Assembly (NCBI GenBank): GCA_037176905.1
Contig: JBBBWG010032164.1
Location: 1-39,145 of the forward strand
Source of the DNA: Azolla pinnata
Taxonomy: Eukaryota; Streptophyta; Polypodiopsida; Salviniales; Salviniaceae
DNA length: 39,145 bases
Direction of reading: 5' to 3'
The position numbers were made by a program, and so were the translations under genes. Below, one piece after another: positions 1 through 19,154 of the stretch. The notes below the pieces were generated by a model. It ran no database searches. It worked only from the letters and a program-made list of their open reading frames with translations, and had not been told where the DNA came from. How positions within the stretch are numbered: position 1 is the stretch's first letter; each line of letters starts with the position of its first letter.

Positions 1-40
1 AGAGCCAATGCCCGTCCTCGTTCTCTTATCTGTTCCTCTC

Positions 41-42
<2 letters not shown>

Positions 43-93
<51 letters not shown>
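43..93. repeat. CT microsatellite
   Basis: A near-perfect (CT)n run of about 25 units lies upstream of UVR8. A second (CT)n run of about 23 units lies at 521-566, just inside intron 1 of the same gene. Such GA/CT tracts are frequent around plant transcription starts; a regulatory role here is inference. Confidence 0.95.
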
Positions 94-96
<3 letters not shown>

Positions 97-156
97 CTTT
101 TGCTTCCTGCTCAAGCTTCCATTTTTGGGTTTGCGCCATTACAGTAGCCTTGCCTT

Positions 157-206
157 AAACCCTAACCCTAACCCTTAACCTAACCCTAACCCTAACCCTA
201 ACCCTA
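157..206. repeat. interstitial telomere-like array (CCCTAA units)
   Basis: About eight CCCTAA units, one of them irregular (CCCTTAACCTAA), begin with an AAACCCTAA telo-box. The spacing is 6 bp, so the unit reads TTAGGG on the other strand rather than the usual plant TTTAGGG. It lies about 230 bp upstream of the UVR8 start codon. It may be a 5'-UTR telo-box that expanded by slippage, or a relic of telomere repair. Confidence 0.85.
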
Positions 207-432
207 GCCCTCTTCCCCTACGCATTGGAAGTGGGAGCCTCCGCATGCTCCCTCCCAGGACGATGCATCAGTGCCCTCCTCCTCTTGGGCGTTAAAGCTT
301 GGCCTCTTGGGAAAAATTCGCCGCCCAACTGTACCTTGCTGCAGAAGCTCGATTCTTGTTTGTGTGTGTGTTATCAGCAACAACAGGCTCTTCTTCTTCT
401 TCTTCTGCTTCTTCTTCTAGGGTTTCTCAGAG

Positions 433-517
433 ATGGAGGTGGATCCCTGCCGCAAGCAGGTGGAATTCATCTCAGCTGGAGCAAGCCACACTGTCGCACT
501 TCTCTGTATGTCCTCTT

Positions 518-572
<55 letters not shown>

Positions 573-3500
573 ATTGTGTCTGTCTTCTCTTACCGATCAT
601 TTCTGCTTCCATATTGTCAGTTTGGTTCAATCTCCTTGCCAGGAAAACGTCTTAGGGTTTCGGATTTGCTATCAATGCCCACCCTAAGTCTGCTTTTTGC
701 AACCGGTTTCCGTTTTCACAGCCTTTTCCGCGTCCGTAGATCACGATCTTCATCACATATTTATGCATACCTCGATCCTCTCTGTCTTTCCAATGGCTCC
801 CATTGAAATCCACGAGCAAAAGCCATGTTTCCTCGCATCTATATCCGTTTGTGTTTCTCTGAAACGCAGGAAAAGGTTATGGTTTTGAGGATAGTATCAT
901 TCAAAGAAAAAAAATCCTCTTCTGATCAGATGAATGCTTCCTATTTTCCGTTGATTCTCTCTTCCATACATCTGTCATATATGCAATTCCTTGTGGATCT
1001 TCGTCAATGCTTTCTTCGTCATATAGCTGCATAAACACACAAATTCAGAGACACATGTATGCCAAAGGCACATGCTTATGCACTTGCCGCACCCAATCCA
1101 TACATATATAAAGATCATGGACACACTCATTCATTCTTTCTTACATGCATACATACACGCACGCAGCTTGCCAATTGGTCCTCACAATTCTTGCTTCTGA
1201 GTCAATATGCTGCCTTTATGCACCCACACAACTCGCCATTTGTGTCCGAAGGTCTTCCCACAAGTTGTGTTTTCCTGATTAGCAAGCTAGCCTCATCGAT
1301 CTGATATAATTCGGCAACATGTCTGGCTTCCGTTATCCTTTCATGTTTCCGTGGGAACTCCCGGAACAGCTGGAAATGTGGTGTGTTCATGGGGTCGAGG
1401 TGAGGACGGACAGCTAGGCCATGGAGATGCTGACGAGAAGCACACCCCCACCATCATCACTGCACTTCAAGGCTGCGAAATCTCCTCCATTACCTGCGGA
1501 GCAGATCATACAACCGCGCGATCAGATTCCAACAACACAGTCTACAGTTGGGGGTGGTCAGTAAAAATCTTAGCCTTTCGCAATTCATTCTCCTCTTCTC
1601 TATCTCTCTCTCGTCCTCTTCTTCTTCTTCTTTTCATAAGCGTACATGGAAATACAAAACACCTTTGCTATCTCAACTGATTCGGAAGTAGTGATATGGC
1701 AAGGTAAAACTCTCTAGATGCTGTAACACAAAATGGGATAAATCTAACTCGTCACAAGCGACAATGCTCCCACACATTTTCAACTGAATCTAATCCTTGC
1801 ACAATCACAATGTACGCTCTCAATTGTAGACATTCATCAGTAAAGCTCTTGGCTATGGAGCATTGCTACTCACTTGCATATGTATTTCACATGCTGTTAT
1901 GCAAAAGTTTGCTATCTCTTTTTATTCCCATAAGTCATAGTTTGCCCTGAAAGACGAACATCGAATCTATCCATCTGTGTGTCAATCTCTTTTATGTTTT
2001 TCATCCCCTCTATAGTGAGTACTGTTGCCGCTCTTGTATTTGATTTGGGGCCTGAAGCTTAACCTCAATTGTGTGTATCAATTAGGGGGGACTTTGGTCG
2101 ATTGGGTCACGGAAACTCTAGTGACCTCTTTGTACCTCGCTCGATACAAAGTCTTCAAGGAGTTCGGATCAAGCAGATTGCTTGTGGAGACAGCCATTGC
2201 CTTGCCATTACTGTGGATGGAGAAGTTAAAAGGTAATCCCTACAGAGATAATGCATCTCCTTTGCCCTGGAATTCATTTCACCGTGGATTAAAAGAAAAT
2301 TCAGAGATAGAACCATCTCTGCATCAATTCAGTCCATCAAATGATTTGATGGCATCCCTTGTAGACACTCATCGAAGTACATACTTTACAGGTTCTAATC
2401 CCTAGGTCTAACAGCTGATTTTTATTTATTGCAGCTGGGGCCGAAATCAGAATGGACAGCTTGGGCTTGGGAATACAGAAGATGCACATATTCCTTGCAC
2501 TGTCAAAGCCTTTGAGGCGAGGCTACGTCACATTTGCTTTTATGTTGCTAAGCCATAGCTAGTTTCTGAATTCAGAGTTTAGGGTCGCGTGTTGATGCAT
2601 CATGTGGAAGACGGCCAACTGTCTGCTTTAATAATGACGGTTATCTGATCTTAACGAGGGTGAGGAGCCACATAGGTTTCCAACTAGAAGTGGAGATCCC
2701 TAATGGAGGAAGATATGTTTTGCACAGATTTCTCTTTTTTAAGCGTTCCCAATGGTAAAGTGGGAACCTATGTCCCACATCCTTGTTTTACAATCTTTTC
2801 TCATGCTTTCTGAGTATGTGGCCACTGTAGAAATACAGTCTCAGCCTTCTCTTTTCTATTTGGCCACTGTAGAAAAACAAAATATCATAGTTGGGCCAAT
2901 CAATGATGCAGATAACGTTGTGAAATTTGTGTAACCACAAACAATGATTCTTATATTCTGTTGGCTGTCATATAGAGGAATTACACAAGGAAATCTTTTG
3001 CCTTCAGGGAATTCCTGTAAAGATGGTTGCAGCTGGTGCAGAGCATACCGCTGCAGTGACAGAGAGTGGGAAATTGTACGGTTGGGGCTGGGGACGGTAT
3101 GGGAATTTGGGTTTGGGTGATCGGAACGATCGATTGGTTCCCAGTGAGGTTTCATCTATTCCAGTAAGTGGTTTTCATGTATTATGAGTTTTTTACATCT
3201 GAGAAGGTTATGCAATTTAATCTTATGTCATCCTAGGGTGAGAAAATGGACTTGGTCGCATGTGGTTGGAGACATACAATATCTGTTTCACACTCTGGAT
3301 GTATATATACATATGGGTGGAGTAAGTATGGCCAACTTGGGCATGGTGATCATGAAGATCATCTTGCCCCTCATCAAGTAGCAGGGCTCAAGAACAAGGC
3401 AATAGTTCAGGTTTGGCATGCATTAGTGATTGGCCTCTAACTGAATAGAGCATTTGGATTTGTCCTCAAGAAGCATTTGGTGTTCAGATATCAGGAGGTT

Positions 3501-5079
3501 GGAGGCACACAATGGCGCTTGATGATCAAGGAAAGGTTTACGGTTGGGGATGGAATAAGGTGCTATATGTGGTCACTGATTATTACTTCTCTTATTTGAG
3601 ATTATGTAAAGAGCTATAATATTTCTTTGTTCTTTGTTTCATCGCAGTTTGGTCAAATTGGAGTTGGTAGTAATGATGATCATAACAGCCCACAATTGGT
3701 AAAAATTCCAAATGAAGAGGTATATTATGATGCATCTTCAGGACTGGTGTCACTGAAAGCAGTGAGAGAAAAAGATGACGGAAAAGGAGGAAAAAGCTTT
3801 AAACAGAAGAAGGAAGGAGAATGAATGCCAGTAGAGAAAAAGGAAAATGGATAGAAATCTTTAATGATTGGAAAAGGAACAAGATTGCATGAGGGCGATA
3901 ATACACGAGAGAGAGAGAGAGAGAGAGAGAGAATACATCTAAGAAGATGGGATAATAAATAAGCTAGAGAGTCATGAGAAAAGGAACAGAGAATGTATAG
4001 AAAACTAGTTCATTTTATCTATTTCTTCAAGTTGATTTAATGTGGATTGGGGTGAAGTGAGTGAAACTGAGGATTTGTTTAATCTGTCTAGGATGAAAAA
4101 CTTGATTCTAAGAATCTATGAGGCTTTTGATTGTGGCGTCTGATTTTGCAGCCTATCAGCTATGTTGGGTGCGGTTGGAGACATACCGTGGCAATTTCAA
4201 AGAAGTACAATGTTTTCTCATGGGGTAGAGGGACAAGTGGCCAACTAGGTCATGGCGATGCCCTAGACAGGTCAGTGCAATATCTAGTTCTGGCATGATC
4301 TCATGTCCTATTTGTGCTTCAAAAACCATTATTGACATTGTGTTATTGTGAATCATGGCTCTTCGTATGTATATCTATATTCTAGAGTTGGACTTGTACT
4401 TCTATCTCTTTCTACCTATTTTGTCTGAATGTTCTAGTGTTCACTATGCTGGTATGCAGAAATACACCCAAAATGATAGAAGCCCTAAGTGCTGATGGCG
4501 ATGCTTGCTCAGGGGTGGAAAGATCCACTTACTCAGCAACCCGTTCAGGTTCAACTAAGAGACATGACGTTATACATGTACAGAAATCTGTTCACACCAA
4601 TCTCCGGCCACTGAGATATACTACATATATTTGCAGGTACTGCAAATTGGATTGCTCCTGGTGAAAGATATGCAGTTGTGCCAGACGAGACTGTAAAGAC
4701 ACTTGCGAGTCGTCTTCACCAAACCGCTAGTGTATGTTTTACCATTATAGATTCGGAAAAACCCTGACATATGTGGAGTCATATTTCTTTTTCTATTATC
4801 TCGACTCCAAATCTAAAACACTAAAGCATGTTGAATCGCTGTATGTGGGTATTATTACAGACACTAACCACTAACAACAGTAGGGTATCTGCCTAAATTT
4901 GCTACCAAGTATTGACTGAGCTTATGTCAAATCAATGTATAGTTTTGTTCTACAGCTTGAATAATCATGTGAAGAACCCTGTTCTAATTTCTTTTGTTTT
5001 TCAGGTGGGCAATCAGGTACCATTTTCCTCGGATGCAAGTGTTCCAGATACTGATTGCAAGCGTGTGAGGACTCGCTAG
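433..5079 (+). CDS. UVR8: UV-B photoreceptor UVR8 (RCC1-repeat beta-propeller), 12 exons, 446 aa
   Basis: Exons: 433-505, 1370-1556, 2086-2232, 2435-2516, 3008-3163, 3237-3410, 3488-3559, 3648-3719, 4152-4270, 4460-4548, 4637-4731, 5005-5079. The joined frame is 446 aa, against 440 in Arabidopsis. UVR8 is a seven-bladed RCC1-type propeller; UV-B is absorbed by a Trp cluster, the dimer splits, and the monomer binds COP1 through its C-terminal tail. The three GWRHT motifs that carry the core Trp residues are intact at W226, W278 and W330, a constant offset of 7 from Arabidopsis W233, W285 and W337. RCC1 blades read as [31 protein letters not shown] and [13 protein letters not shown]. The tail keeps the COP1-binding Val-Pro (residues 405-406, context YAVVPDET) and a basic end (CKRVRTR). 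Intron 4 needs a GC donor; all other introns are GT-AG. The start is the first ATG in frame with the conserved [12 protein letters not shown] segment. The gene looks functional. Confidence 0.96.
521..566. repeat. CT microsatellite in UVR8 intron 1
   Basis: (CT)23 begins 15 bp inside intron 1, after the GTATGT donor at 506. Its closeness to the splice donor means length changes could affect splicing, but nothing in the sequence shows this. Confidence 0.95.
3909..3932. repeat. GA microsatellite in UVR8 intron 8
   Basis: A pure GA run of about 12 units lies in the intron between exons 8 and 9 of UVR8. No other feature is visible in this intron. Confidence 0.9.
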
Positions 5080-6671
5080 ACTATGTCTGTCATTGGGAGA
5101 GGGAGAGGGAGATTGGAGGTCAGGTTGCTTCTCAGGCCACACATTGGAGAGAAATTTTTGGAAGGCATTATCTGCTGGATTCACTACCTATTGTTTGCTA
5201 TTCACTATAATGCTAATAAGAGGCTAGAGCAGGATGGATGGGTGGAATGGAATGGGTTTTGTGTTCGCCTAGGCTGATCTAATTGTGGCACAAAGTTTGC
5301 AAATCGCCAATCTTGAATTGATGGAACCTACAACACGAAGTGGTAATGGACTCTGATGACAATGGCAACAAGTCTGTCCTTGTGCCATTCTGAAGTAACA
5401 GATGATCTCTATTATCTATGAACAAGCATGTCCCCGTGACGTGTGTACCTGCCAAGCAAGCACCAAGCTTCCATTCATGGGTAGCAAGACTCTTCTATTT
5501 TAGCAAGTGTGCTGTACAGTGGCTTTGGCATTAGGCATTTTTAACCCATCTTTTTACCTCACGATTCCTAGGAAACCTCTCTTCTTGGACTAGCAGTGAT
5601 GATTAGCTCTGGGAGAGTTGTAGTGTTGTGTGTATGGGTTATGAAACTTGCTATTTGTATTAATAAACTAGTGGATTCTAACCTGACCAAGTTTGATATT
5701 CTTCTTTAATGGATATGAAACTTGCTATTTGTATTAATAAACTAGTGGATTCTAACCTGACCAAGTTCGATATTCTTCTTTCCCAGCAATTTGTACGGTA
5801 ATATCTGGTTATCAGAGTCCAGAAGTTGCTCGCGTAGAGAGCTGGGTCGTTGTAATGCCTAGGGGACATTAGCTCTTGAAATGCCATGTAATTTATTTAA
5901 TTCCTTGTTCATCTCCACGACCAACTCATTGATGCCAAGTGGCAACTTCTAACTCAAAATGCTCAAAAAGATAGTTTTAATTACCCTCAGTTGATTAATG
6001 GTTAAGTTTGGCCAGCTTCTATTTGATCGATTCTCTGCATGACTAAGCAAGACTGTTTGTCCTGTTATTTGAAGGATAGTGTACAAGAGCTTGTTCAGTA
6101 CCTACATTGCAATAATAGGCTATCCTGCAAGAACTTGCAACATGATTCCAGTTCGTTTCAACACACTCGGATTACCATGCCATGCAAGAACACTGAAGCT
6201 CAGATGCACTTAGCTAGTGAAAGGGGTGAGGTGCGTCCACTCAGGCAATGTGAGGAAATCTAACAAGCCAACACCAGGAACCTCTTATAGTTAAAAATAC
6301 CTGAGTCAAAGAATTAACCACAGGTTTGAAGCTTTTCATTTCCAGCATATGGCTTATAATGCATCCAGCACTTCCTTCACCAACAGCTATAATGAAAAGA
6401 CTCATTACTACTACACATTTGATTTGAATGAACAAGAAGAATACTAAGAATACGTATTAATTATCATTCTGATAGTTGAGATCCATGAAACAAATAAAGC
6501 TAAACCTCAATATAATAATAATGAAGTTAAACGTGCATCACTGGAGTAAATAAACATACTCGTTGCATCAAAAAACTCTTTTGAAGATCCGAAAATTACA
6601 AGGTTAAGGTAAAATGCGTTCCAGTAAGTGTCTGATTAAACGAGCCAAACAAAAGAGGCTGCTGTTCGTCG
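5080..6671. other. UVR8 3' UTR and convergent intergenic region
   Basis: This is the 3' side of UVR8 (+) facing the 3' end of RPL23 (-). It holds two AATAAA polyadenylation signals (5662 and 5736) inside a 74-bp tandem duplication. The remainder is AT-rich. The open frames here (for example 6039-6263) have no recognisable domain and no splice support. Confidence 0.6.
5641..5781. repeat. 74-bp tandem duplication carrying the poly(A) signal
   Basis: Copy 1 (5641-5707) and copy 2 (5715-5781) are 67 bp each and differ at one base (GTTTGAT versus GTTCGAT). Each contains AATAAA (5662-5667 and 5736-5741). They lie about 560-700 bp downstream of the UVR8 stop codon, so they probably mark its 3' end. 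The high identity points to a recent event. Confidence 0.95.
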
Positions 6672-9137
<2,466 letters not shown>

Positions 9138-9187
9138 TGTTCCTGCGGCAGCACCTTCCCCGCTTTCACTGAAGAAGCTCGAAGAAA

Positions 9188-9195
9188 AAACCCTA
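9188..9195. promoter_or_regulatory. telo-box (AAACCCTA) at the RPL23 start region
   Basis: AAACCCTA lies about 50 bp upstream of the RPL23 start codon and 20-30 bp downstream of the TATA box. Telo-boxes at this position are a known feature of plant ribosomal protein genes, where they act with other elements to link expression to growth. The function here is inferred from motif and place. Confidence 0.75.
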
Positions 9196-9212
9196 GTTTG
9201 GCAAGCGAAGCG

Positions 9213-9220
9213 TATTTATA
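9213..9220 (-). promoter_or_regulatory. TATA box of RPL23 (TATAAATA)
   Basis: TATAAATA on the minus strand lies about 76 bp upstream of the RPL23 ATG. A start about 30 nt downstream would fall near 9185, giving a short 5' UTR that begins next to the telo-box. This supports copy A of the repeated first exon as the main one. Confidence 0.65.
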
Positions 9221-9250
9221 CATGCGCGCAGAATTATACGTATCTATATA

Positions 9251-9350
9251 AATAGCCTTCCGTATCCGTATGCGTATTTTCATACGTTTGATGCGTATAT
9301 AAAAAAATAGCCTTCGGTATCCGTATGCGTATTGCCATACGTTTGCTTGG
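9251..9350. repeat. 55-bp tandem duplication with internal palindromes
   Basis: AATAGCCTTCCGTATCCGTA begins at 9251 and recurs with one change at 9306. Each copy contains a CGTATG...CATACG inverted pair (for example CGTATGCGTATTTTCATACG in copy 1), so each could form a small hairpin or bind a dimeric factor. It lies in the shared RPL23/QTRT1 promoter. Confidence 0.85.
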
Positions 9351-9834
9351 GAATTCATCGTATGCATGCGAGCAAAGACCAAAGAGAAAACGTGAATTAG
9401 ACTCGATTTTTATTATGTGTATGTATGAGCAGAGACAGATATATACGAAATTGTCGATATCTATGACAAGCAAACGTGTAATTACGAGCGGCATGTTAAT
9501 CAGTCGTACAACAAGCTCACGCGAACAGAATTGTTGAATGAATGAGATAAAAACATATCGATGGATCGAGGGTGCTTAATTGTGCGAACTGTCGTCTAAC
9601 GAAGGATCGAAGATGATTACAAAATCTCTATCATTTGTGGCAAAATTAAAACCCTAAACTCTAAGAACACGAGCCCTAGTTTGTTTCTCGCGTGTTTTAT
9701 GTTGATAACACTTTTGTAGGGTTTTTGTGTTGAATCTCTAAAGCGAACCACAGCCTCGTTGGAACCCTAATTTGTTTTTGAAAACAAAAGATTCCAAAAC
9801 CTACAGTTTTACTTGTTGTGTTGCCTCTCTTCTC

Positions 9835-16387
<6,553 letters not shown>

Positions 16388-17340
16388 TGAGCCAAAGACA
16401 AGTAGCTCGATACCAATTTTGTCCGCAGGGATTGCATTGCCTTGAGACCAGCGTAACTAATTACCATATATCAATTCATTTACATCATTCCTTACATTAT
16501 CGGAGACATTGCTAATTGCAGTCTCCTATCTGGATGGAGAATCATCAGAGAGCCTGAGAGATCGATTCCTTTTTACTAAAAGCAATCTCACACATTCTTT
16601 TTCCCTGGAAAAAGGTTCTTCGAGGCCCAGACACCTCCAACATCTTGTATGTCATTTTGCTATTTAACCCAACCCTCTTTAGTCACTTAGGCTCCAGTTG
16701 TAAAACTTCCCAAGTGGTGGTTATTGATCTTGATGGCCTTGGAAGCATCTCTGTATTGATTATGATTGACAGAGTTGGAATGCAAGACTCTGATTTCTTT
16801 AGCAAAGCTCCGAACTGTTATGTGATTGGCATTCGAAATTTCTGTGATTTGGAAGTGATTGAAAACAGTGACTTTGAAATGACAGGGTTGACGGGTTTCG
16901 AGTCGAGTCGATTCATTCGGGGGGATATGAAATCTTAGATAAATATGGCAATATAGCATCAAGCAGCTTCAAAATGCTGAAAATGAGCAACAAATCAGGG
17001 AAATATTGCATCATTGGGCACATCATCATGGTGGGGAAGTCATGCCAATATGCTGGGGTCAAGGCCCTCTGCTCGGATGCACCAGCCGAGGGCCAGTCCG
17101 GTGAATCGGTCGTTCTCAAGACTGCCAAAATTCCAAAAAGAAGACGGTGGAAATGACAAAGAAAGTCTGTGTGTTCACACTGTGGAGCAGAACAGGGGGG
17201 TTTCTTCTTCTTCTTCTTTTGCTTCTGCTTCTGCAGATTGAGATCAGGCTCAATTCATCTCTACATCCCATGGATAGCCCACATCACAGAATGTAACGAA
17301 TTTCTAGCATTCTAGAGCAGCATCAGGGATGAAATCCTTG
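16388..17340. other. QTRT1 3' flank up to the assembly gap
   Basis: No gene is supported here. The open frame at 16645-16938 on the plus strand has no domain I recognise and no splice context. A TTC run (17201-17216) lies near the right end. The final 77 bp (17264-17340) is repeated after the gap. Confidence 0.5.
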
Positions 17341-17517
17341 NNNNNNNNNNNNNNNNNNNNNNNNNNNNNNNNNNNNNNNNNNNNNNNNNNNNNNNNNNNN
17401 NNNNNNNNNNNNNNNNNNNNNNNNNNNNNNNNNNNNNNNNCATCCCATGGATAGCCCACATCACAGAATGTAACGAATTTCTAGCATTCTAGAGCAGCAT
17501 CAGGGATGAAATCCTTG
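17264..17517. other. 100-N assembly gap flanked by an identical 77-bp repeat
   Basis: 17264-17340 and 17441-17517 are identical (both start CATCCCATGGATAGCCCACA and end ATGAAATCCTTG). The N block is exactly 100, the usual placeholder for unknown size. The two contig ends therefore overlap, and the gap is probably false: the true sequence may have a single copy and no gap. A real tandem repeat that broke the assembly is the alternative. Confidence 0.9.
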
Positions 17518-17523
17518 CCCCAA

Positions 17524-17690
17524 ATGATGATGATGATGATGGGGATGATGGTGATGATGTGGTGGTGATGGTGGTGGTGATGGTGGTGATGGAGCTGATG
17601 ATGATGGTGGTGGTGGTGCTGGACGATGATCATCATCATGGTGATGGTGGTAGTGGTGGTGGATGGTCATGGTCATGGTGGTGATCATTC
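17524..17690. repeat. GAT/GGT trinucleotide-rich microsatellite
   Basis: A mixed array of GATGAT, GGTGGT and GATGGT triplets runs from just after the gap to about 17690. On the minus strand it reads as His/Pro-rich codons, but no real gene is implied. It may be the cause of the assembly break. Confidence 0.9.
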
Positions 17691-17793
17691 ATCTGCATCT
17701 CCTTATCATACCCTGACATATGCTCTGGATCCGAAAGCTTGACCTCGAACACCGGCCAATCTGCCATCTGCCAATCTCGCCGCCCGCATATGA

Positions 17794-18501
17794 ATGAATT
17801 CCTCCTTGATCCTGTTCTCCTCCTGTGTCGCCTTCTTCGTCAGCTTGCCGCACTGGGGCTCCATCGCTAGCTTCCTGATCGATCACATGCTCATCAACCT
17901 CGTCGCGCGCCGTGACACCACGCATCCGCCGCCAGCTCATTACGATTGGGCCGATGCGCCCGCCCAGAGGCGGCTCTCGGACCTCCTCCTCGGTTTCACA
18001 CCACGGGAGCTGCCCGCCGCCGTCGTCTCGGCACCGTCGCCCGGTGGAGCAGCAGCAGCAGCAGCAGCAGCGCGGCGTGATCTGGAGGCGCTCGTCGTCG
18101 AGCTCCACCGCAACGCGCGTGCAGAGCAGGATGCAATCGGGCTACTGAAGCAGGACATTCGGACGCTCTGCACGTCCGACGAGCTCCTCAAGCAAAGTGT
18201 CCTCTCCCTCGAGCGGGCGGCCGATCGCCGCGATCGTCCCCAGCTCGGCACCGCGCTGGAACACGTCGTGTCCGAACACGTCGGCGTGATGCGTGTGCGA
18301 CAGGAGCATTCCGACGGCGTGCTGTCGGGGCTGGCCGCGGAGCTGGAATCGGAGAAGCGGAAGAGGGCCTCGGCGGCGCTGCCCGCCGAGCTGCGCTCCC
18401 TGCGCCGATCCCAGGCCTCGCTCGACGAGAGGGTCGGCGCCCTGGAAGCGCAGCTCGCTGCAACAATGGCATCGCCTGAGCGCGAAGATCGACATCTGTA
18501 G
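17794..18501 (+). CDS. unrecognised GC-rich ORF, 235 aa, N-terminal hydrophobic segment and C-terminal coiled coil
   Basis: I do not recognise this family. The ORF is intronless, with an in-frame TGA directly before the ATG, so 17794 is the first possible start in this exon. Residues about 3-36 are hydrophobic (LILFSSCVAFFVSL, then FLIDHMLINLV) and look like a signal anchor or membrane hairpin. A Pro/Ala linker follows, with a poly-Ala run coded by a GCA microsatellite (18049-18070). Residues about 92-225 are rich in Leu, Glu, Arg and Ala with heptad-like spacing (LLKQSVLSLERAADR, ELRSLRRSQASLDERVGALE). GC content is clearly higher than in the flanking AT-rich DNA, and the antisense frames are also open, which GC richness alone can cause. 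It could be a whole plant-specific gene, a last exon of a gene cut by the gap, or a false ORF; the coherent domain layout favours a real one. Confidence 0.55.
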   Translation: MNSSLILFSSCVAFFVSLPHWGSIASFLIDHMLINLVARRDTTHPPPAHYDWADAPAQRRLSDLLLGFTPRELPAAVVSAPSPGGAAAAAAAARRDLEALVVELHRNARAEQDAIGLLKQDIRTLCTSDELLKQSVLSLERAADRRDRPQLGTALEHVVSEHVGVMRVRQEHSDGVLSGLAAELESEKRKRASAALPAELRSLRRSQASLDERVGALEAQLAATMASPEREDRHL

Positions 18502-19154
18502 TCACTGTCAAGATACAGAAGAGTAGAACAGAGCTAGGCAAGGGCACCAAGCGCGAGAAGCAGAAGATGAGACGAAGCTTAGCAATATAGACAGTTACAA
18601 GCGAATCCGTGCGTCCCGAAACGATGAACCCCAGCGGCAGCTCGAGGCTCGCGACGGAATCGATGATGCCAAGAAAAGAAACGGGCCAGCGACCCCATCC
18701 TTTGGAACACTTCGCAAGAGTAACCTCGCGACTAGATGCAGGTCGCCCGAGTAGATGATTGTTCGTCTCTCTGCATGCAGCTCGTGTGATCTTTGGAGCC
18801 AGAGTCGCAACGTAGGTACGGTACATTGCAAGGCGCCTGTTTCGGCCAGCCCGCCCATAACCACGCTTTCGCATTGTCTGATGGGCCCGACTCGAGGCTC
18901 GGGAACACGAAGGTGCCTGAGCAAGACAGACGTGGACATGCGGAGAAACATACAGACACAAAATATGTGCAGATTTCTAGGCACAGGACACTTGAACATT
19001 GGGCACATTGCATGGTTCTTTGGTAACTATTAGTTTGATCAGAGAAACTGCTGAGATTGAGTCTGCTTGACGCAGCTGCTCACGGTTATTTTGGACGTTT
19101 GATCTTCCATCGGCACATTGGCAAATTTCCCATAGATGACATTCAGTGAAATTT
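18502..19154. other. intergenic region between the GC-rich ORF and the CA satellite
   Basis: The region moves from GC-rich to balanced composition. Open frames occur on both strands, for example 18755-19033 (+) and 18595-19008 (-), but none shows a domain, a repeat of conserved residues or splice context. I see no RNA gene or transposon end in it. Confidence 0.4.

Larger units (their letters stand above)
1..432 (+). promoter_or_regulatory. 5' flank and probable 5' UTR of UVR8
   Basis: This stretch has no supported gene. It holds a long CT microsatellite (about 43-93), a telomere-like CCCTAA array (157-206) and a TTC/TCT-rich tract (about 388-420) just before the UVR8 start codon. Pyrimidine-rich runs next to the ATG are common in plant 5' UTRs. 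The overlapping open frames here come from low-complexity sequence. I could not place a TATA box or transcription start with confidence. Confidence 0.5.
9138..9834. promoter_or_regulatory. divergent promoter region between RPL23 and QTRT1
   Basis: A 697-bp interval lies between the two start codons. The RPL23 side has the TATA box and telo-box. The middle holds a 55-bp tandem duplication (9251-9350). A plus-strand TATATAAAT sits at 9245-9253, but it is about 590 bp from the QTRT1 ATG, so its role is doubtful. The QTRT1 side has a telo-box AAACCCTAA (9649-9657) and further CCCTA motifs near 9672 and 9763. No gene is visible in it. Confidence 0.6.

Noticed and set aside
225-806. 193-aa ORF over the UVR8 start
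   Set aside because: Leu/Ser runs from CT and TTC repeats; overlaps UVR8 exon 1 in another frame.
5806-5820. TGGTTATCAGAGTCC, similar to the primer-binding site of plant LTR retrotransposons
   Set aside because: It has an inserted base and a mismatch against TGGTATCAGAGC, and no LTRs, gag or pol sequence lie nearby.
16645-16938. 97-aa ORF downstream of QTRT1
   Set aside because: No recognisable motif, no splice context and ordinary intergenic composition.
18188-18961. 257-aa minus-strand ORF opposite the GC-rich ORF
   Set aside because: GC-rich DNA keeps antisense frames open; the sequence is Arg/Ala/Pro-biased with no coherent domain.
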